Source of the DNA: Pigmentiphaga sp. NML030171
GTDB lineage: Bacteria > Pseudomonadota > Gammaproteobacteria > Burkholderiales > Burkholderiaceae_B
Assembly (NCBI RefSeq): GCF_002188635.1
Contig: NZ_NINX01000032.1
Location: forward strand, 177,933-241,932
DNA: 64,000 bases
Direction: 5' to 3'
Below, one piece after another: positions 7,668 to 16,000 of this stretch. A program made the position numbers and the translations under genes. Each line of letters begins with the position of its first letter. The first letter of the stretch is position 1. The notes beneath the pieces were generated by a model that saw only the letters and a program-made list of their open reading frames with translations, made no database searches and was not told the origin of the DNA.

Positions 7668-8384
7668 CTAGTCGGCCAGCAGGCCGGCCAGGAAGAAGCG
7701 CACCATGCGGTCGACCATGTCGTCGGGCCGGTGGTGGACCTGCGGCAGGGGCGCGGACGCGAAGGCAGCGGGCGGCCGTTCCATGCGCTCCCAGCCGCCC
7801 ATGGCGTAGATGATGCCGCCCACCATCAGGTTGTAGCGCCAGATCACTTCCTCCAGCGGCAGCTTGGGCAGGAAGTGCTTGAGGGCCAGGATGAAGCGGC
7901 TGCGCACGGGTTCGTAGTAGGTCTGCAGGAACTCGTTCTCGCCGGGCATGGCGAAGGCGCGCGACAGGAACTGCATGACCACCAGCGCCGAATTGTTGCT
8001 GCGGGCGTTGATCGCCGCCGTCAGTTTCATGGGCGGCTCGACGAAGGCCCGCACCACCGCTTCTAGCGTGGGGGCGCCGCTGGCCAGCGCCGCGTCCAGC
8101 AGCGCCAGCCGCTCATCGTTCAGCGGCACGACGCGGCGCCGGAACATTTCCTCGAACAGCTGGGACTTGCCGCCGAAGTGATAGGTGATGGCGGCCAGGT
8201 TCACGCCGGCCGCCTCGCTGATGGCGCGCACCGACAAGGCTTCGAACCCTTCCGCCGCGCAGATGCGCTCGGCCACGTCGAGGATGGTGGTGCGCGTTTC
8301 CTCTCCGGCCGCGTTCTGCGAGCCACGGGGCCGGACTCGCGTGGCGGGCGGGGCTGACACGGCGGAAGCGGATTTACGGGTCAT
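7668..8384 (-). CDS. TetR-family transcriptional regulator
   Basis: A 238-residue repressor-type protein. The N-terminal HTH spans residues ~28-75 (TILDVAERICAAEGFEALS, then ISEAAGVNLAAITYHFGGK), and the C-terminal ligand domain resembles that of the CerR/YbiH group. It lies between two operons, transcribed in the same direction as the left one and divergently from BKACE. The matching palindromes at 7489 and 8465 are its likely operators, so both operons would be induced together by a ligand of the pathway. The ~33 N-terminal residues are basic and low in complexity; a later start is possible. Confidence 0.92.
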   Translation of the reverse strand: MTRKSASAVSAPPATRVRPRGSQNAAGEETRTTILDVAERICAAEGFEALSVRAISEAAGVNLAAITYHFGGKSQLFEEMFRRRVVPLNDERLALLDAALASGAPTLEAVVRAFVEPPMKLTAAINARSNNSALVVMQFLSRAFAMPGENEFLQTYYEPVRSRFILALKHFLPKLPLEEVIWRYNLMVGGIIYAMGGWERMERPPAAFASAPLPQVHHRPDDMVDRMVRFFLAGLLAD

Positions 8385-8464
8385 GGATGGAAGGCCGTAA
8401 CGGGAACGAGTCCCGATTGTACGTCGGAAGCGTTGACCGCCTTATTTTGCCGCGCCTATAATTT

Positions 8465-8480
8465 AAACAAACGTATGTAT
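8465..8480. promoter_or_regulatory. Candidate TetR operator, right copy
   Basis: AAACAAACGTATGTAT matches the palindrome AAACAAACGTTTGTTT at 14 of 16 positions. It lies between the divergent TetR and BKACE genes, just before the AAGGAGGA ribosome site at 8483. TATAAT at 8456-8461, overlapping its left edge, is a plausible -10 box for the rightward operon. Confidence 0.62.
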
Positions 8481-8494
8481 TTAAGGAGGAGATA

Positions 8495-9373
8495 GTGCCC
8501 ACCCCCATCCTGACCTGCGCCATCACGGGCGGGGATGACACGGCCGGGCGATTCCCGGCCGTCCCGGTCACGCCGCGCCAGATCGCGGAGTCGGCCATCG
8601 AAGCCTGCCGCGCGGGCGCCGCCATCGCCCACATCCACGTGCGCGACCCGGCCACCGGCAAGCCATCGCTGGACCCCGCGCTCTACCGGGAAGTGGTGGA
8701 GCGCGTGCGCGACAGCGGCTCGCCCGTCATCCTGAACCTGACCACCGGCGCCGGCGCACGCTTCCTGCCCGACGCCTCCGCGCCGAACGCCGCGGCGGCC
8801 GGCTCCAACCTGCGCCCGCCGGCCGAGCGCTGCGCCCACATCCTGGCGCTGCGGCCGGAGATCTGCACGCTGGACATGGGATCGCTCAACTTCGGCAAGG
8901 GAGCGCTCATCAACGTGCCGGACCACATCGAGGCCATCGCCGCCGTGATCCGCGAGGCCGGCTCCAAGGCCGAACTGGAGATATTCGACACCGGCCACAT
9001 CGCGCTGGCGCGGCACCTGATCGATCGCGGCGTGATCGAACCCGACCCGCTATGGCAGCTGGTGCTGGGCGTACCGTGGGGCGCGCCCGCCAACAGCGAG
9101 ACCATGATGCACCTGCGCGGCCAGCTGCCGGCGGGCGCGCGCTGGGCGGCCTTCGGCATCGGCCGCCAGGAGTTCCCGATGCTGGCGCAGGCGGCGCTGC
9201 TGGGCGGCCACGTGCGCGTGGGGCTGGAGGACAACCTGTACCTGTCGCAAGGCGTACAGGCGCGCAGCAACGCGGAGCTGGTCCGGCGCGCGGTGGAGAT
9301 CCTGCATGCGCTCGACATGGAGCCCGCCGCGCCCGACGAGGCGCGGCGCATGATCGGACTGACGCCACGATGA
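8495..9373 (+). CDS. BKACE family beta-keto acid cleavage enzyme (DUF849)
   Basis: A 292-residue protein of the BKACE family, whose characterised member Kce cleaves 3-keto-5-aminohexanoate with acetyl-CoA. The family converts a beta-keto acid plus acetyl-CoA into a CoA ester and acetoacetate. The metal ligands are visible in AHIHVRDP (His46, His48), with ITGGDDT at the N terminus, LDMGSLNFG and the C-terminal GLEDNLYLSQG. The start is GTG 8495, behind a strong AAGGAGGA. It overlaps the following nitrilase gene by ATGA. This is the most informative enzyme of the locus: a beta-keto acid intermediate is expected. Confidence 0.92.
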   Translation: MPTPILTCAITGGDDTAGRFPAVPVTPRQIAESAIEACRAGAAIAHIHVRDPATGKPSLDPALYREVVERVRDSGSPVILNLTTGAGARFLPDASAPNAAAAGSNLRPPAERCAHILALRPEICTLDMGSLNFGKGALINVPDHIEAIAAVIREAGSKAELEIFDTGHIALARHLIDRGVIEPDPLWQLVLGVPWGAPANSETMMHLRGQLPAGARWAAFGIGRQEFPMLAQAALLGGHVRVGLEDNLYLSQGVQARSNAELVRRAVEILHALDMEPAAPDEARRMIGLTPR

Positions 9374-10251
9374 CCATGGAAGAACCGGTGCGCGTCGCGC
9401 TGGCGCAAGTGCGCCCGGGCCCGGACCTGGACCGCAACCTGGACGAGTTGGCGGCCATGGCCCTGCGGGCGCGCAGCCAGGGCGCCCAGTGGCTGCTTCT
9501 GCCCGAGTACGCCGCCATGCTGCACGGCAGCCGGCAGGCCATGCGGGCCGCGGCCGCCCGCGCCGACGACGTCGAGGCCGCCGTGCGCAGCCTCGCGCGG
9601 GACCTGGGCATGTGGGTGTTGCTGGGTTCGCTGGTGGTTCCCGACGGACCGCGCAGCATGTTCAACCGCAGCCTGCTGTTCGATGCCGAAGGCGGCCTGG
9701 CCGCCCGCTACGACAAGCTCCACCTGTTCGACGCCACGCTGCCCGACGGCAGGACGATACGCGAGTCGTCGGCCTACACCGCGGGCGACGAGGCCGTCGT
9801 GGTCGATACCCCCTGGGGACGCGTGGGGCTGTCCATTTGCTACGACCTGCGCTTTCCCGGCCTGTATCGCGCGCTGGCACTGGCCGGCGCGCAGATCCTG
9901 GTGGTCCCCGCCGCCTTCGCCCGCGCCACCGGCGCCGCCCACTGGCATGCGCTGCTGCGCGCCCGCGCCATCGAGAACGGCGCCTTCGTGCTGGCGCCCG
10001 CGACCTGCGGCGACAGCCCCGGCGGCCGGGCCAGCTACGGCCACAGCCTGGCGCTGGGCCCCTGGGGCGACACGCTGGGCGAACTGGGCGACGAGCCCGA
10101 CTGCCTGACCGTGCCGCTGGACCTGGCCGCCGTGACCCGGGTCCGCGCGGAGCTGCCCGGCCTGTCCCACGAGCGCGCGTTCAGCCTGCGGCTGGCGGGC
10201 CCTTCCCCACTTGTTCCCTCCGACGGAATGCCTCATGACACAACCGCATGA
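9370..10251 (+). CDS. Nitrilase-superfamily carbon-nitrogen hydrolase
   Basis: A 293-residue amidase-type enzyme with the full Glu-Lys-Cys triad: Glu46 in LLLPEY, Lys116 in YDKLHLFD and Cys157 in SICYDLRFP. The pattern is closest to the Nit/deaminated-glutathione amidase and omega-amidase branch, which hydrolyses short amides to acids and ammonia in the cytoplasm. The ATG at 9370 overlaps the BKACE stop (ATGA) and fixes the start; longer open sequence upstream is shadow frame. In context it probably releases ammonia from an amide intermediate of the same pathway. Confidence 0.92.
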   Translation: MTMEEPVRVALAQVRPGPDLDRNLDELAAMALRARSQGAQWLLLPEYAAMLHGSRQAMRAAAARADDVEAAVRSLARDLGMWVLLGSLVVPDGPRSMFNRSLLFDAEGGLAARYDKLHLFDATLPDGRTIRESSAYTAGDEAVVVDTPWGRVGLSICYDLRFPGLYRALALAGAQILVVPAAFARATGAAHWHALLRARAIENGAFVLAPATCGDSPGGRASYGHSLALGPWGDTLGELGDEPDCLTVPLDLAAVTRVRAELPGLSHERAFSLRLAGPSPLVPSDGMPHDTTA

Positions 10252-10636
10252 ACAGCGCTCGCCCGCCCGGCCGAGCCAGCCCCCGAACCTTCGCTCGCGC
10301 TACGTCGATGCCGCCGCCATGGCCTGGCACCCGACGGACTTCCCCGGCATCGACATGAAGATCCTGTATGCCGATGCCGACAGCGGCATGTCGACCATCC
10401 TGTTCCGGATGGCGCCCGGTTCGGTCGTGCCCCTGCACGAGCACACGGCGCTGGAGCAAACCTACATCCTGTCCGGACGCCTGGTGGACGACGAGGGCGA
10501 GGTGGGTCCGGGGGGCTTCGTCTGGCGGCCGGGCGGCAACATCCACATCGCCCGCGCCCCGGAAGGGGCGACCTTCCTCTCGGTCTTCATGAAGCCCAAC
10601 CGCTTCTTCGGCGGGGCGAAGTTCTTCACCGAGTGA
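10235..10636 (+). CDS. Small cupin-domain protein
   Basis: A 133-residue single cupin. Motif 1 is GSVVPLHEHTALEQTYILSG (~62-81), with the His-x-His and Glu metal ligands; motif 2 is PGGNIHIARAPEG (~98-110). It resembles acetylacetone-cleaving or ChrR-type cupins, which bind Fe, Mn or Zn. It overlaps the nitrilase gene by 17 bases and ends the rightward operon. Its reaction cannot be specified, but an intact metal site suggests a dioxygenase or isomerase step. ATG 10235 is chosen over one eight codons earlier because the N terminus MTQPHEQRS is typical in length. Confidence 0.87.
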   Translation: MTQPHEQRSPARPSQPPNLRSRYVDAAAMAWHPTDFPGIDMKILYADADSGMSTILFRMAPGSVVPLHEHTALEQTYILSGRLVDDEGEVGPGGFVWRPGGNIHIARAPEGATFLSVFMKPNRFFGGAKFFTE

Positions 10637-10646
10637 TGCCCGCGCG

Positions 10647-11492
10647 TCATGCCGCCGGCGGGGTCTCGCCGCGTGGCGCCTTGTAGCGGTTGTAGCCCCA
10701 CAGGTATTGCTCGGGACAACGCCGGATCATGGCCTCCATGCCGGCATTGACCCAGGCGGCCTGGTCTTCGGCCGTCTCGGGCACCGGGCCGGGTAGCCGC
10801 ACGAAATGGACCTTCCAGCCCTGCCCGCCGGGCAGTCGCTCGCCCGCCGCCAGCACCACGGCGGCGCCGGTCTGCGCCGCCAGCCGGCCGGGCAGCACCA
10901 TGCTGAAAGCGGGTTTGCCGAAGAACGGCGCCCAGACGCCTTCGCCGTTGCCGGGCACCTGGTCCGGCAGGATGCCGATGGCCTCGCCACGGCGCAGGGC
11001 CCGCACCAGCTGGCGCACGCCCTGCAGGTTGGCGGGCGCGGTGTCCAGGTTCGGACCGCGCCGGCCGCCCTCGACCAGCTGCGATACCCAGGCCTTGCGC
11101 GGCGGCCGGTAAAGCACCGTGATGGGGCCGCCCCGGTGGGCGTAGTAACGCGCCGCGACCTCGAAGCAGCCCAGGTGCGGCGTCAGGAACAGGATGCCCT
11201 TGCCCTCGTCCAGCGCGCCCTGCACCGCGTCCCAGTCGTCGGTGCGGCACTCGGCCAGCGCCCGGTCGGGACGGAACCAGACGCGCGGGATCTCCAGCGC
11301 GCCCTCCCCCGCGGCGGCGGCCGAGCGGCGCGCGAAATCCTCGCCTTCATAGCCGCCCAGGGCGGCGTTGGCGCGCAGGCGCGCGGCATAGTCGGCGGAA
11401 CTGCGATACACCAGCAGCCCCAGGCAGCGCCCCAGGCGGTGCAGCCAGCCCAGCGGCAGCCGCGCGAGCAAACGATAGAAAGTCAGCAGCAT
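10647..11492 (-). CDS. LpxL/HtrB-like lipid A (lysophospholipid) acyltransferase
   Basis: A 281-residue inner-membrane acyltransferase of the lipid A biosynthesis family, which adds a secondary acyl chain to lipid A. It has an N-terminal hydrophobic anchor ([20 protein letters not shown]), the HX4(D/E) catalytic motif in TPHLGCFE (~112-119), [20 protein letters not shown] (~184-203) and a C-terminal YLWGYNRYK. The length (~280-300) is normal. It is divergent from metK, an arrangement usual in Bordetella, where two such genes often adjoin metK; only one is present here. ATG 11492 is used because the open frame beyond it is not family-like. Confidence 0.9.
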   Translation of the reverse strand: MLLTFYRLLARLPLGWLHRLGRCLGLLVYRSSADYAARLRANAALGGYEGEDFARRSAAAAGEGALEIPRVWFRPDRALAECRTDDWDAVQGALDEGKGILFLTPHLGCFEVAARYYAHRGGPITVLYRPPRKAWVSQLVEGGRRGPNLDTAPANLQGVRQLVRALRRGEAIGILPDQVPGNGEGVWAPFFGKPAFSMVLPGRLAAQTGAAVVLAAGERLPGGQGWKVHFVRLPGPVPETAEDQAAWVNAGMEAMIRRCPEQYLWGYNRYKAPRGETPPAA

Positions 11493-11757
11493 CGAACGAT
11501 CCGAACCTCGAAGAACAGGCCCCGCGGCCACGTTGCCGGCTGGGGGGTGGGCTCCATCGGGATTTTCCCCTAAAATGGGAAAGATCGCCGAGTTAACAGA
11601 CAACTTGCGGGGCGATCGCGGCGCCGGCCCGTCCGGTGCGCGCATAAATGCCGCTAAAGCGTCGCTGCTCGCCACAGGTCCAAGACCCAGCAACGTGCAA
11701 CACGCCGCGGAACCGATAGCCGGCGTGCGCGCCGGTCAGCTTTCAAAGGACTATCGA
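11493..11757 (+). promoter_or_regulatory. metK leader with candidate promoter and hairpin
   Basis: This 265-base leader has a candidate -10 TAAAAT at 11571-11576 but no clear -35 at standard distance. A strong hairpin CCGGCG-TGCG-CGCCGG lies at 11720-11735, only 10 bases before the AAGGA ribosome site, and could modulate translation. I do not recognise a known SAM riboswitch class here. Confidence 0.35.
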
Positions 11758-12918
11758 GTGGCCAATTCCTACCTCTTCACTTCGGAATCCGTCTCCGAAG
11801 GACACCCCGACAAAGTCGCCGACCAGGTCTCCGACGCCATCCTGGACGCCATCCTCGCGCAGGACCCGACCTCGCGCGTGGCTGCGGAAACGCTGTGCAA
11901 CACCGGCCTGGTCGTGCTGGCGGGCGAGATCACCACGCGCGCCAACGTCGACTACATCCAGGTCGCCCGCGACACCATCAAGCGCATCGGCTACGACAAC
12001 ACCGACTACGGCATCGACTACAAGGGCTGCGCGGTACTGGTCGCCTACGACAAGCAGTCGCCCGACATCGCCCAGGGCGTGGACCGCGCCTCGGACGACT
12101 ACCTGAACCAGGGCGCCGGCGACCAGGGCCTGATGTTCGGCTACGCGTGCAGCGAAACGCCCGACCTGATGCCCGCGCCGATCTGGTATTCGCACCGCCT
12201 GGTCCAGCGCCAGAGCGAACTGCGCAAGGACGGCCGCCTGCCGTGGCTGCGTCCCGACGCCAAGTCGCAGGTCACCTTCCGCTACGTCGACGGCAAGCCG
12301 GTCGAGGTCGACACCGTGGTGCTGTCCACGCAGCACTCGCCGGACGTCAGCCAGGACACCATCCGCGAAGCCGTCATCGAAGAGATCATCAAGAAGACCT
12401 TCCCCGATGGCCTGATCACCGACAAGACCCGCTACCTGGTCAACCCCACCGGCCGCTTCGTCATCGGCGGCCCGCAGGGCGACTGCGGCCTGACCGGCCG
12501 CAAGATCATCGTCGACACCTACGGCGGCGCGTGCCCGCACGGCGGCGGCGCGTTCTCGGGCAAGGACCCGTCCAAGGTCGACCGTTCGGCCGCGTATGCC
12601 GCCCGCTACGTGGCCAAGAACATCGTCGCCGCGGGCCTGGCCACGCGCGCGCAGATCCAGGTCAGCTACGCCATCGGCGTGGCCGAGCCCATCAACATCA
12701 CGGTCGACACCTACGGCACCGGCGTCATCCCCGACGACCAGATCGCCAAGCTGGTGCGCGAGCACTTCGACCTGCGTCCGAAGGGCATCGTCAACATGCT
12801 GGACCTGCTGCGCCCGATCTACCAGAAGTCGGCCGCCTACGGCCACTTCGGCCGCTCCGAGCCCGAGTTCAGCTGGGAAGCCACCGACAAGGCGGCGGCG
12901 CTGCGGTCGGCGCGGTAA
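11758..12918 (+). CDS. metK: S-adenosylmethionine synthetase
   Basis: Makes S-adenosylmethionine from methionine and ATP in the cytoplasm, supplying methyl groups for the cycle completed by ahcY and metF further along. The 386 residues include [14 protein letters not shown] (~10-23), [12 protein letters not shown] (~119-130), the P-loop-like [16 protein letters not shown] and the C-terminal GHFGR. The start is GTG 11758, giving [11 protein letters not shown], with AAGGA nine bases upstream; in-frame codons before it are not MetK-like. The gene ends seven bases from the convergent amidohydrolase with no room for a terminator. Confidence 0.98.
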   Translation: MANSYLFTSESVSEGHPDKVADQVSDAILDAILAQDPTSRVAAETLCNTGLVVLAGEITTRANVDYIQVARDTIKRIGYDNTDYGIDYKGCAVLVAYDKQSPDIAQGVDRASDDYLNQGAGDQGLMFGYACSETPDLMPAPIWYSHRLVQRQSELRKDGRLPWLRPDAKSQVTFRYVDGKPVEVDTVVLSTQHSPDVSQDTIREAVIEEIIKKTFPDGLITDKTRYLVNPTGRFVIGGPQGDCGLTGRKIIVDTYGGACPHGGGAFSGKDPSKVDRSAAYAARYVAKNIVAAGLATRAQIQVSYAIGVAEPINITVDTYGTGVIPDDQIAKLVREHFDLRPKGIVNMLDLLRPIYQKSAAYGHFGRSEPEFSWEATDKAAALRSAR

Positions 12919-12925
12919 CGCCTCG

Positions 12926-13816
12926 CTACCCGCCGAAGTCTCCGTAGACTTCGCGCGGATTGCGGACCAGGATCCGTTCGAGCACCGAACGGTCCTCCAC
13001 CCACTCGGCCAGCAGGTCGAACAGGTCGCCGTCGTTGGGCATGCCCCTGCCCTGCATGTTCGTGTGGGGCCAGTCGCTGCCCCACAACAGGCGTTCGGGC
13101 GCATGGCGCACCAACGCGCGCGCCAGAGGCGTGACGGCGGCATAGGGGTAGTCCTGTGCCGTGCAGCGCATGGGGCCGGAGATCTTCACCCAGACACGCC
13201 CGGTATCCAGCAGCTCCAGCAGCCGCCGGAAGGCCGGCTGCTCCACCCCGCCCGCGGCGGGAATGCAGGCGAAGTGGTCCAGCACGATGCGGTTGGGCAG
13301 CCGCAGCAGCGCATCGGCATGTTCGACCAGGTCGGTGCCATGCGGATAGAACTGGACGTGCCAGCCGAACTCGGCGATCAGCTCGGGGATGCGCGGCGAC
13401 GACAATCGGGGCAAGGCGCCGCGATGGCCGTGGCTGACGAAGCGGGCGCCGCGCACGCCCAGCGCGTCGAGCTCGGCCACGCGCGCGCGGTCCACGTCGT
13501 CGGGCAGCAGCGCCACGCCGCGAAAGCGGTCCGGGAAGCGCCGCAGCACTTCGGCCAGGTGGTCCGGGTTCTGGCCGTAGCCGGCGCCGCTGACCACCAC
13601 CGCGCCGGACAATCCCAAGGTGTCCTGCAAGGCGATGTTGGTTTCGGGCAGCGCGTCCGCCGAGCGATACTTGCTGCCCGGATGGAACGGATAGCGGCTG
13701 GCGGGTCCGAACAAGTGCACATGGCAATCGATGGCGCCCGCCGGCGCGGCCAGCCGGGGCTTGCGCGGGTGCGGGTCGGGCGGCGGCGTCAGCGGAAGCG
13801 CGTCCTGGCCGGACAT
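12926..13816 (-). CDS. Amidohydrolase-2 family metal-dependent hydrolase (LigI-like)
   Basis: A 296-residue protein of the amidohydrolase group that includes 2-pyrone-4,6-dicarboxylate lactonase. The HxH pair is His32/His34 in DCHVHLFG; further candidates are VQFYPHGTD, IVLDHFAC and LLWGSDWPHTN with the strand-8 Asp. It probably opens a lactone or hydrolyses a C-C or C-N bond in an aromatic-acid breakdown route. ATG 13816 is preferred because GGAG lies seven bases upstream; an ATG at 13828 overlaps the Bug stop (TGATG) but has no ribosome site. It is co-transcribed with Bug 13828-14817 and mirrors the pair at 16001-17798. Confidence 0.9.
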   Translation of the reverse strand: MSGQDALPLTPPPDPHPRKPRLAAPAGAIDCHVHLFGPASRYPFHPGSKYRSADALPETNIALQDTLGLSGAVVVSGAGYGQNPDHLAEVLRRFPDRFRGVALLPDDVDRARVAELDALGVRGARFVSHGHRGALPRLSSPRIPELIAEFGWHVQFYPHGTDLVEHADALLRLPNRIVLDHFACIPAAGGVEQPAFRRLLELLDTGRVWVKISGPMRCTAQDYPYAAVTPLARALVRHAPERLLWGSDWPHTNMQGRGMPNDGDLFDLLAEWVEDRSVLERILVRNPREVYGDFGG

Positions 13817-13827
13817 GGGGTTCTCCA

Positions 13828-14817
13828 TCAGTTCGCGGTGATGCGGGCACGCCGCACCACGTCCTTCCATTGCCGGATCTCGGCCGAGATCATGCCGGCG
13901 AAGTCCTCGGGCGTGCTGGTCCTGGGCTCCACGCCCGCCGCCTGCAACTGGCTGTTCCAGGCGGGGTCCTTGCCGATATCCGCCATCGTCCGGTGCAACA
14001 CGTCGATCACCTCGCGCGGCGTGCCCGCCGGCGCCAGCACGCCCAGCCACAGGATGCCTTCGTAGCCCGGCACGCCGGACTCGGCGATGGTCGGCACCTC
14101 GGGCAGCAACGCGGAGCGCTTCGCGCTGGCGATGGCCAGCGGCTTGATCCGTCCGCTGGCGAAATGGGGCTGCGAGGTGGTGACGGTGTCCATCTTGACC
14201 GCGATCTGGCCACCCAGCAGGTCGTTGAGCGCCGGCGCCGCCCCCTTGTAGGGCACGTGCACGACCTGGATGCCCAGTCTCTCCAGCAGGAGTTCCATCG
14301 TGACGTGGGGCAGCGTGCCGTTGCCTGCCGAACCGTAGGTCAGCTTGCCCGGGTTCTTGCGGGCGAAATCGACGAAGCCCTTGAAGTCGTCGAAGGGCTG
14401 CTGGCCGTTGGCCACCAGCAGCTCGGGGATCTGCGCGATGAGTCCGATGGGCGCGAAGTCCTTTTCCGTATCGAAGGACAGGCGTGGCGTGATCGCCGGA
14501 TTGATGGTGTGGTTGGGCGTGGTGAACAGCAGTGTGTAGCCGTCGGGCGCCGCGCGGGCGACGCGCTGGGTGGAGATCACGCCACCGGCGCCAGGAACGT
14601 TCTCGACCACGAACTGAGCGTCGAGCCGCCGGCCGAGCTGCGCGGCCAGCATGCGCGCCACGGCGTCCACCGAACCGCCGGCCGAGAACGGCACCACCAT
14701 CGTGACCGGCCGGGACGGATAGCGGGCAGCCTCGGCCGGCGCGGCCAGTGCCAGGCTGGCGCCGAGGCAGGCGGCGGCATGCAGCCACGCGCGACGGACA
14801 GGGTATGGGCACGGCAT
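13828..14817 (-). CDS. Bug/TctC-family periplasmic receptor
   Basis: A 329-residue receptor with a signal peptide ending at AEA (residue ~30), loop motif FSAGGSVD with Asp51, HVPYKGAAPALNDLLGG and LLPEVPTIAESGVPGYE. It is the first gene of the leftward half of the mirror-image locus and is divergent from the LysR gene at 14972; a probable regulator site lies at 14876-14890. Its partner amidohydrolase follows directly. The matching receptor on the other side (16001-16972) is clearly related but not a recent copy. Confidence 0.93.
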   Translation of the reverse strand: MPCPYPVRRAWLHAAACLGASLALAAPAEAARYPSRPVTMVVPFSAGGSVDAVARMLAAQLGRRLDAQFVVENVPGAGGVISTQRVARAAPDGYTLLFTTPNHTINPAITPRLSFDTEKDFAPIGLIAQIPELLVANGQQPFDDFKGFVDFARKNPGKLTYGSAGNGTLPHVTMELLLERLGIQVVHVPYKGAAPALNDLLGGQIAVKMDTVTTSQPHFASGRIKPLAIASAKRSALLPEVPTIAESGVPGYEGILWLGVLAPAGTPREVIDVLHRTMADIGKDPAWNSQLQAAGVEPRTSTPEDFAGMISAEIRQWKDVVRRARITAN

Positions 14818-14875
14818 CGGGTCTCGCCTCCTGGTTTGCGGGACGCTGAGCTTAGAGGCGGTGGCCGACCCGCCT

Positions 14876-14890
14876 CAAATGATTGTTTTG
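14876..14890. promoter_or_regulatory. Candidate LysR-regulator site, left copy
   Basis: CAAATGATTGTTTTG lies between the divergent Bug and LysR genes. Its reverse complement CAAAACAATCATTTG nearly equals CAAACAATTCATTTG at 15893-15907, on the far side of the LysR gene. An inverted shared motif flanking one regulator gene is what a common operator for both outward operons would look like. Confidence 0.55.
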
Positions 14891-14971
14891 CACCAGTCCA
14901 TGAATTCCTTGCATGCCGCCCCGCTCGTGATGATGATGTCGCTGTGCCGTTTTCCTTCCGACGAGGCATCC

Positions 14972-15886
14972 ATGCAAATCGATTTCCTCGGCATGCAGGC
15001 CTTTCTCTGCATCGTCGAGCAAGGCGGCTTCCTGCCGGCCGCCACGCACCTGAACCTGTCCCAGACAGCGGTCAGCCATCGCCTGCGCAAGCTGGAGGAC
15101 AGCCTGGGCATGAAGCTGCTGACGCGCACCACGCGCGCGATCACGCTGACCGATGCCGGCCGCGCCCTGCTGCCGCGCGTGCGCAAGGCCATGCAGGAGC
15201 TGGAGCTGTCCTACGATACCGTGCGCCAGCACGCGGGCAGCGCGCCGCACTGGCTGGTGTTCGGCTGCCTACCGACCCTGGCGGCCACCCAGTTGTCGCC
15301 GGCGCTGCTGCGCTTCGCGACGCAGCATCCGGACATCTCGGTGCGCGTGCTGGACGATTCCATCGGCGAGATCGCCGAGCACGTGCACAACGGCACCGCG
15401 GCCTTCGGCGTGTCGCTGGCCAGCTCGAACCGGTTCGGGCTGGACATGGACGTGTTCGCCGAAGAACCGTTCGTGCTGGCCTGCCCGCCCCGCCACCGCC
15501 TGGCACGGGCCAGGGAAGTGGATTGGGAGCGCCTGCGCGGCGAACCCCTGATCCGTATCAGCCTGCCCGCCGGCAACGCGGCCACCATCGACGATGCGCT
15601 GGGCGATCGCCGCCTGCAGTTCCGCTGGGCCTACGAGGCCCAGCACACGTCGATCGCACTGGACTTCGTCGCCAACGGGCTGGGGCTGACCGTGGTGCCG
15701 GCGCTGTCGGCCACCAGGGCGCCCGGCGTGGTCACGCGGCCGCTGGCCGGTCCCTCGGTGGCACGTCATCTGGCGGTGGTCACGCGCCACGGCGCCGTGC
15801 TCGCTCCGGCCGCGCAGGCCATGCGCGACCTGCTGGTGGCCGAGATCCGGGACCGCCTGGCGGCCGTCCATGAACGGCGCGCATGA
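14972..15886 (+). CDS. LysR-family regulator of the mirror-image Bug/amidohydrolase locus
   Basis: A 304-residue regulator: winged HTH at residues ~1-62 (FLGMQAFLCIVEQGGFLPAA, then LSQTAVSHRLRKLE) and a two-lobed effector domain after ~90. ATG 14972 is preferred to upstream starts because it gives the standard LysR N terminus MQIDFLGMQAF. It lies between two Bug-amidohydrolase operons, divergent from one and upstream of the other. Similar AT-rich motifs at both ends suggest that it controls both. Effector unknown; probably the imported acid or a breakdown product. Confidence 0.92.
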   Translation: MQIDFLGMQAFLCIVEQGGFLPAATHLNLSQTAVSHRLRKLEDSLGMKLLTRTTRAITLTDAGRALLPRVRKAMQELELSYDTVRQHAGSAPHWLVFGCLPTLAATQLSPALLRFATQHPDISVRVLDDSIGEIAEHVHNGTAAFGVSLASSNRFGLDMDVFAEEPFVLACPPRHRLARAREVDWERLRGEPLIRISLPAGNAATIDDALGDRRLQFRWAYEAQHTSIALDFVANGLGLTVVPALSATRAPGVVTRPLAGPSVARHLAVVTRHGAVLAPAAQAMRDLLVAEIRDRLAAVHERRA

Positions 15887-15892
15887 ATCCGC

Positions 15893-15907
15893 CAAACAAT
15901 TCATTTG
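15893..15907. promoter_or_regulatory. Candidate LysR-regulator site, right copy
   Basis: CAAACAATTCATTTG lies seven bases after the LysR stop and about 94 bases before the Bug gene at 16001. It is the inverted counterpart of the motif at 14876-14890. TTGCCTAGACTGG-type sequence follows, but no convincing -10 was found. Confidence 0.55.
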
Positions 15908-16000
15908 TCCGCGCAACCCCGGTTGCCTAGACTGGCGGCGAATCGACGGTCCTCCCGCATGCCTCGGCACGGGCCCGGACCGCGCCACGAGGAGACCGCC

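Noticed and set aside
11571..11757. SAM riboswitch before metK
   Set aside because: The leader is long with one strong hairpin, but I could not match SAM-I, SAM-II or SAH core sequences; kept only as a generic leader.
12596..14065. 489-codon plus-strand frame spanning the end of metK and the amidohydrolase
   Set aside because: It overlaps metK in another frame and two real minus-strand genes; the composition is shadow-like.
15905..16000. Extended N terminus for the Bug gene at 16001
   Set aside because: The extra 32 residues are not signal-like and would overlie the operator-like motif; ATG 16001 has a good ribosome site.
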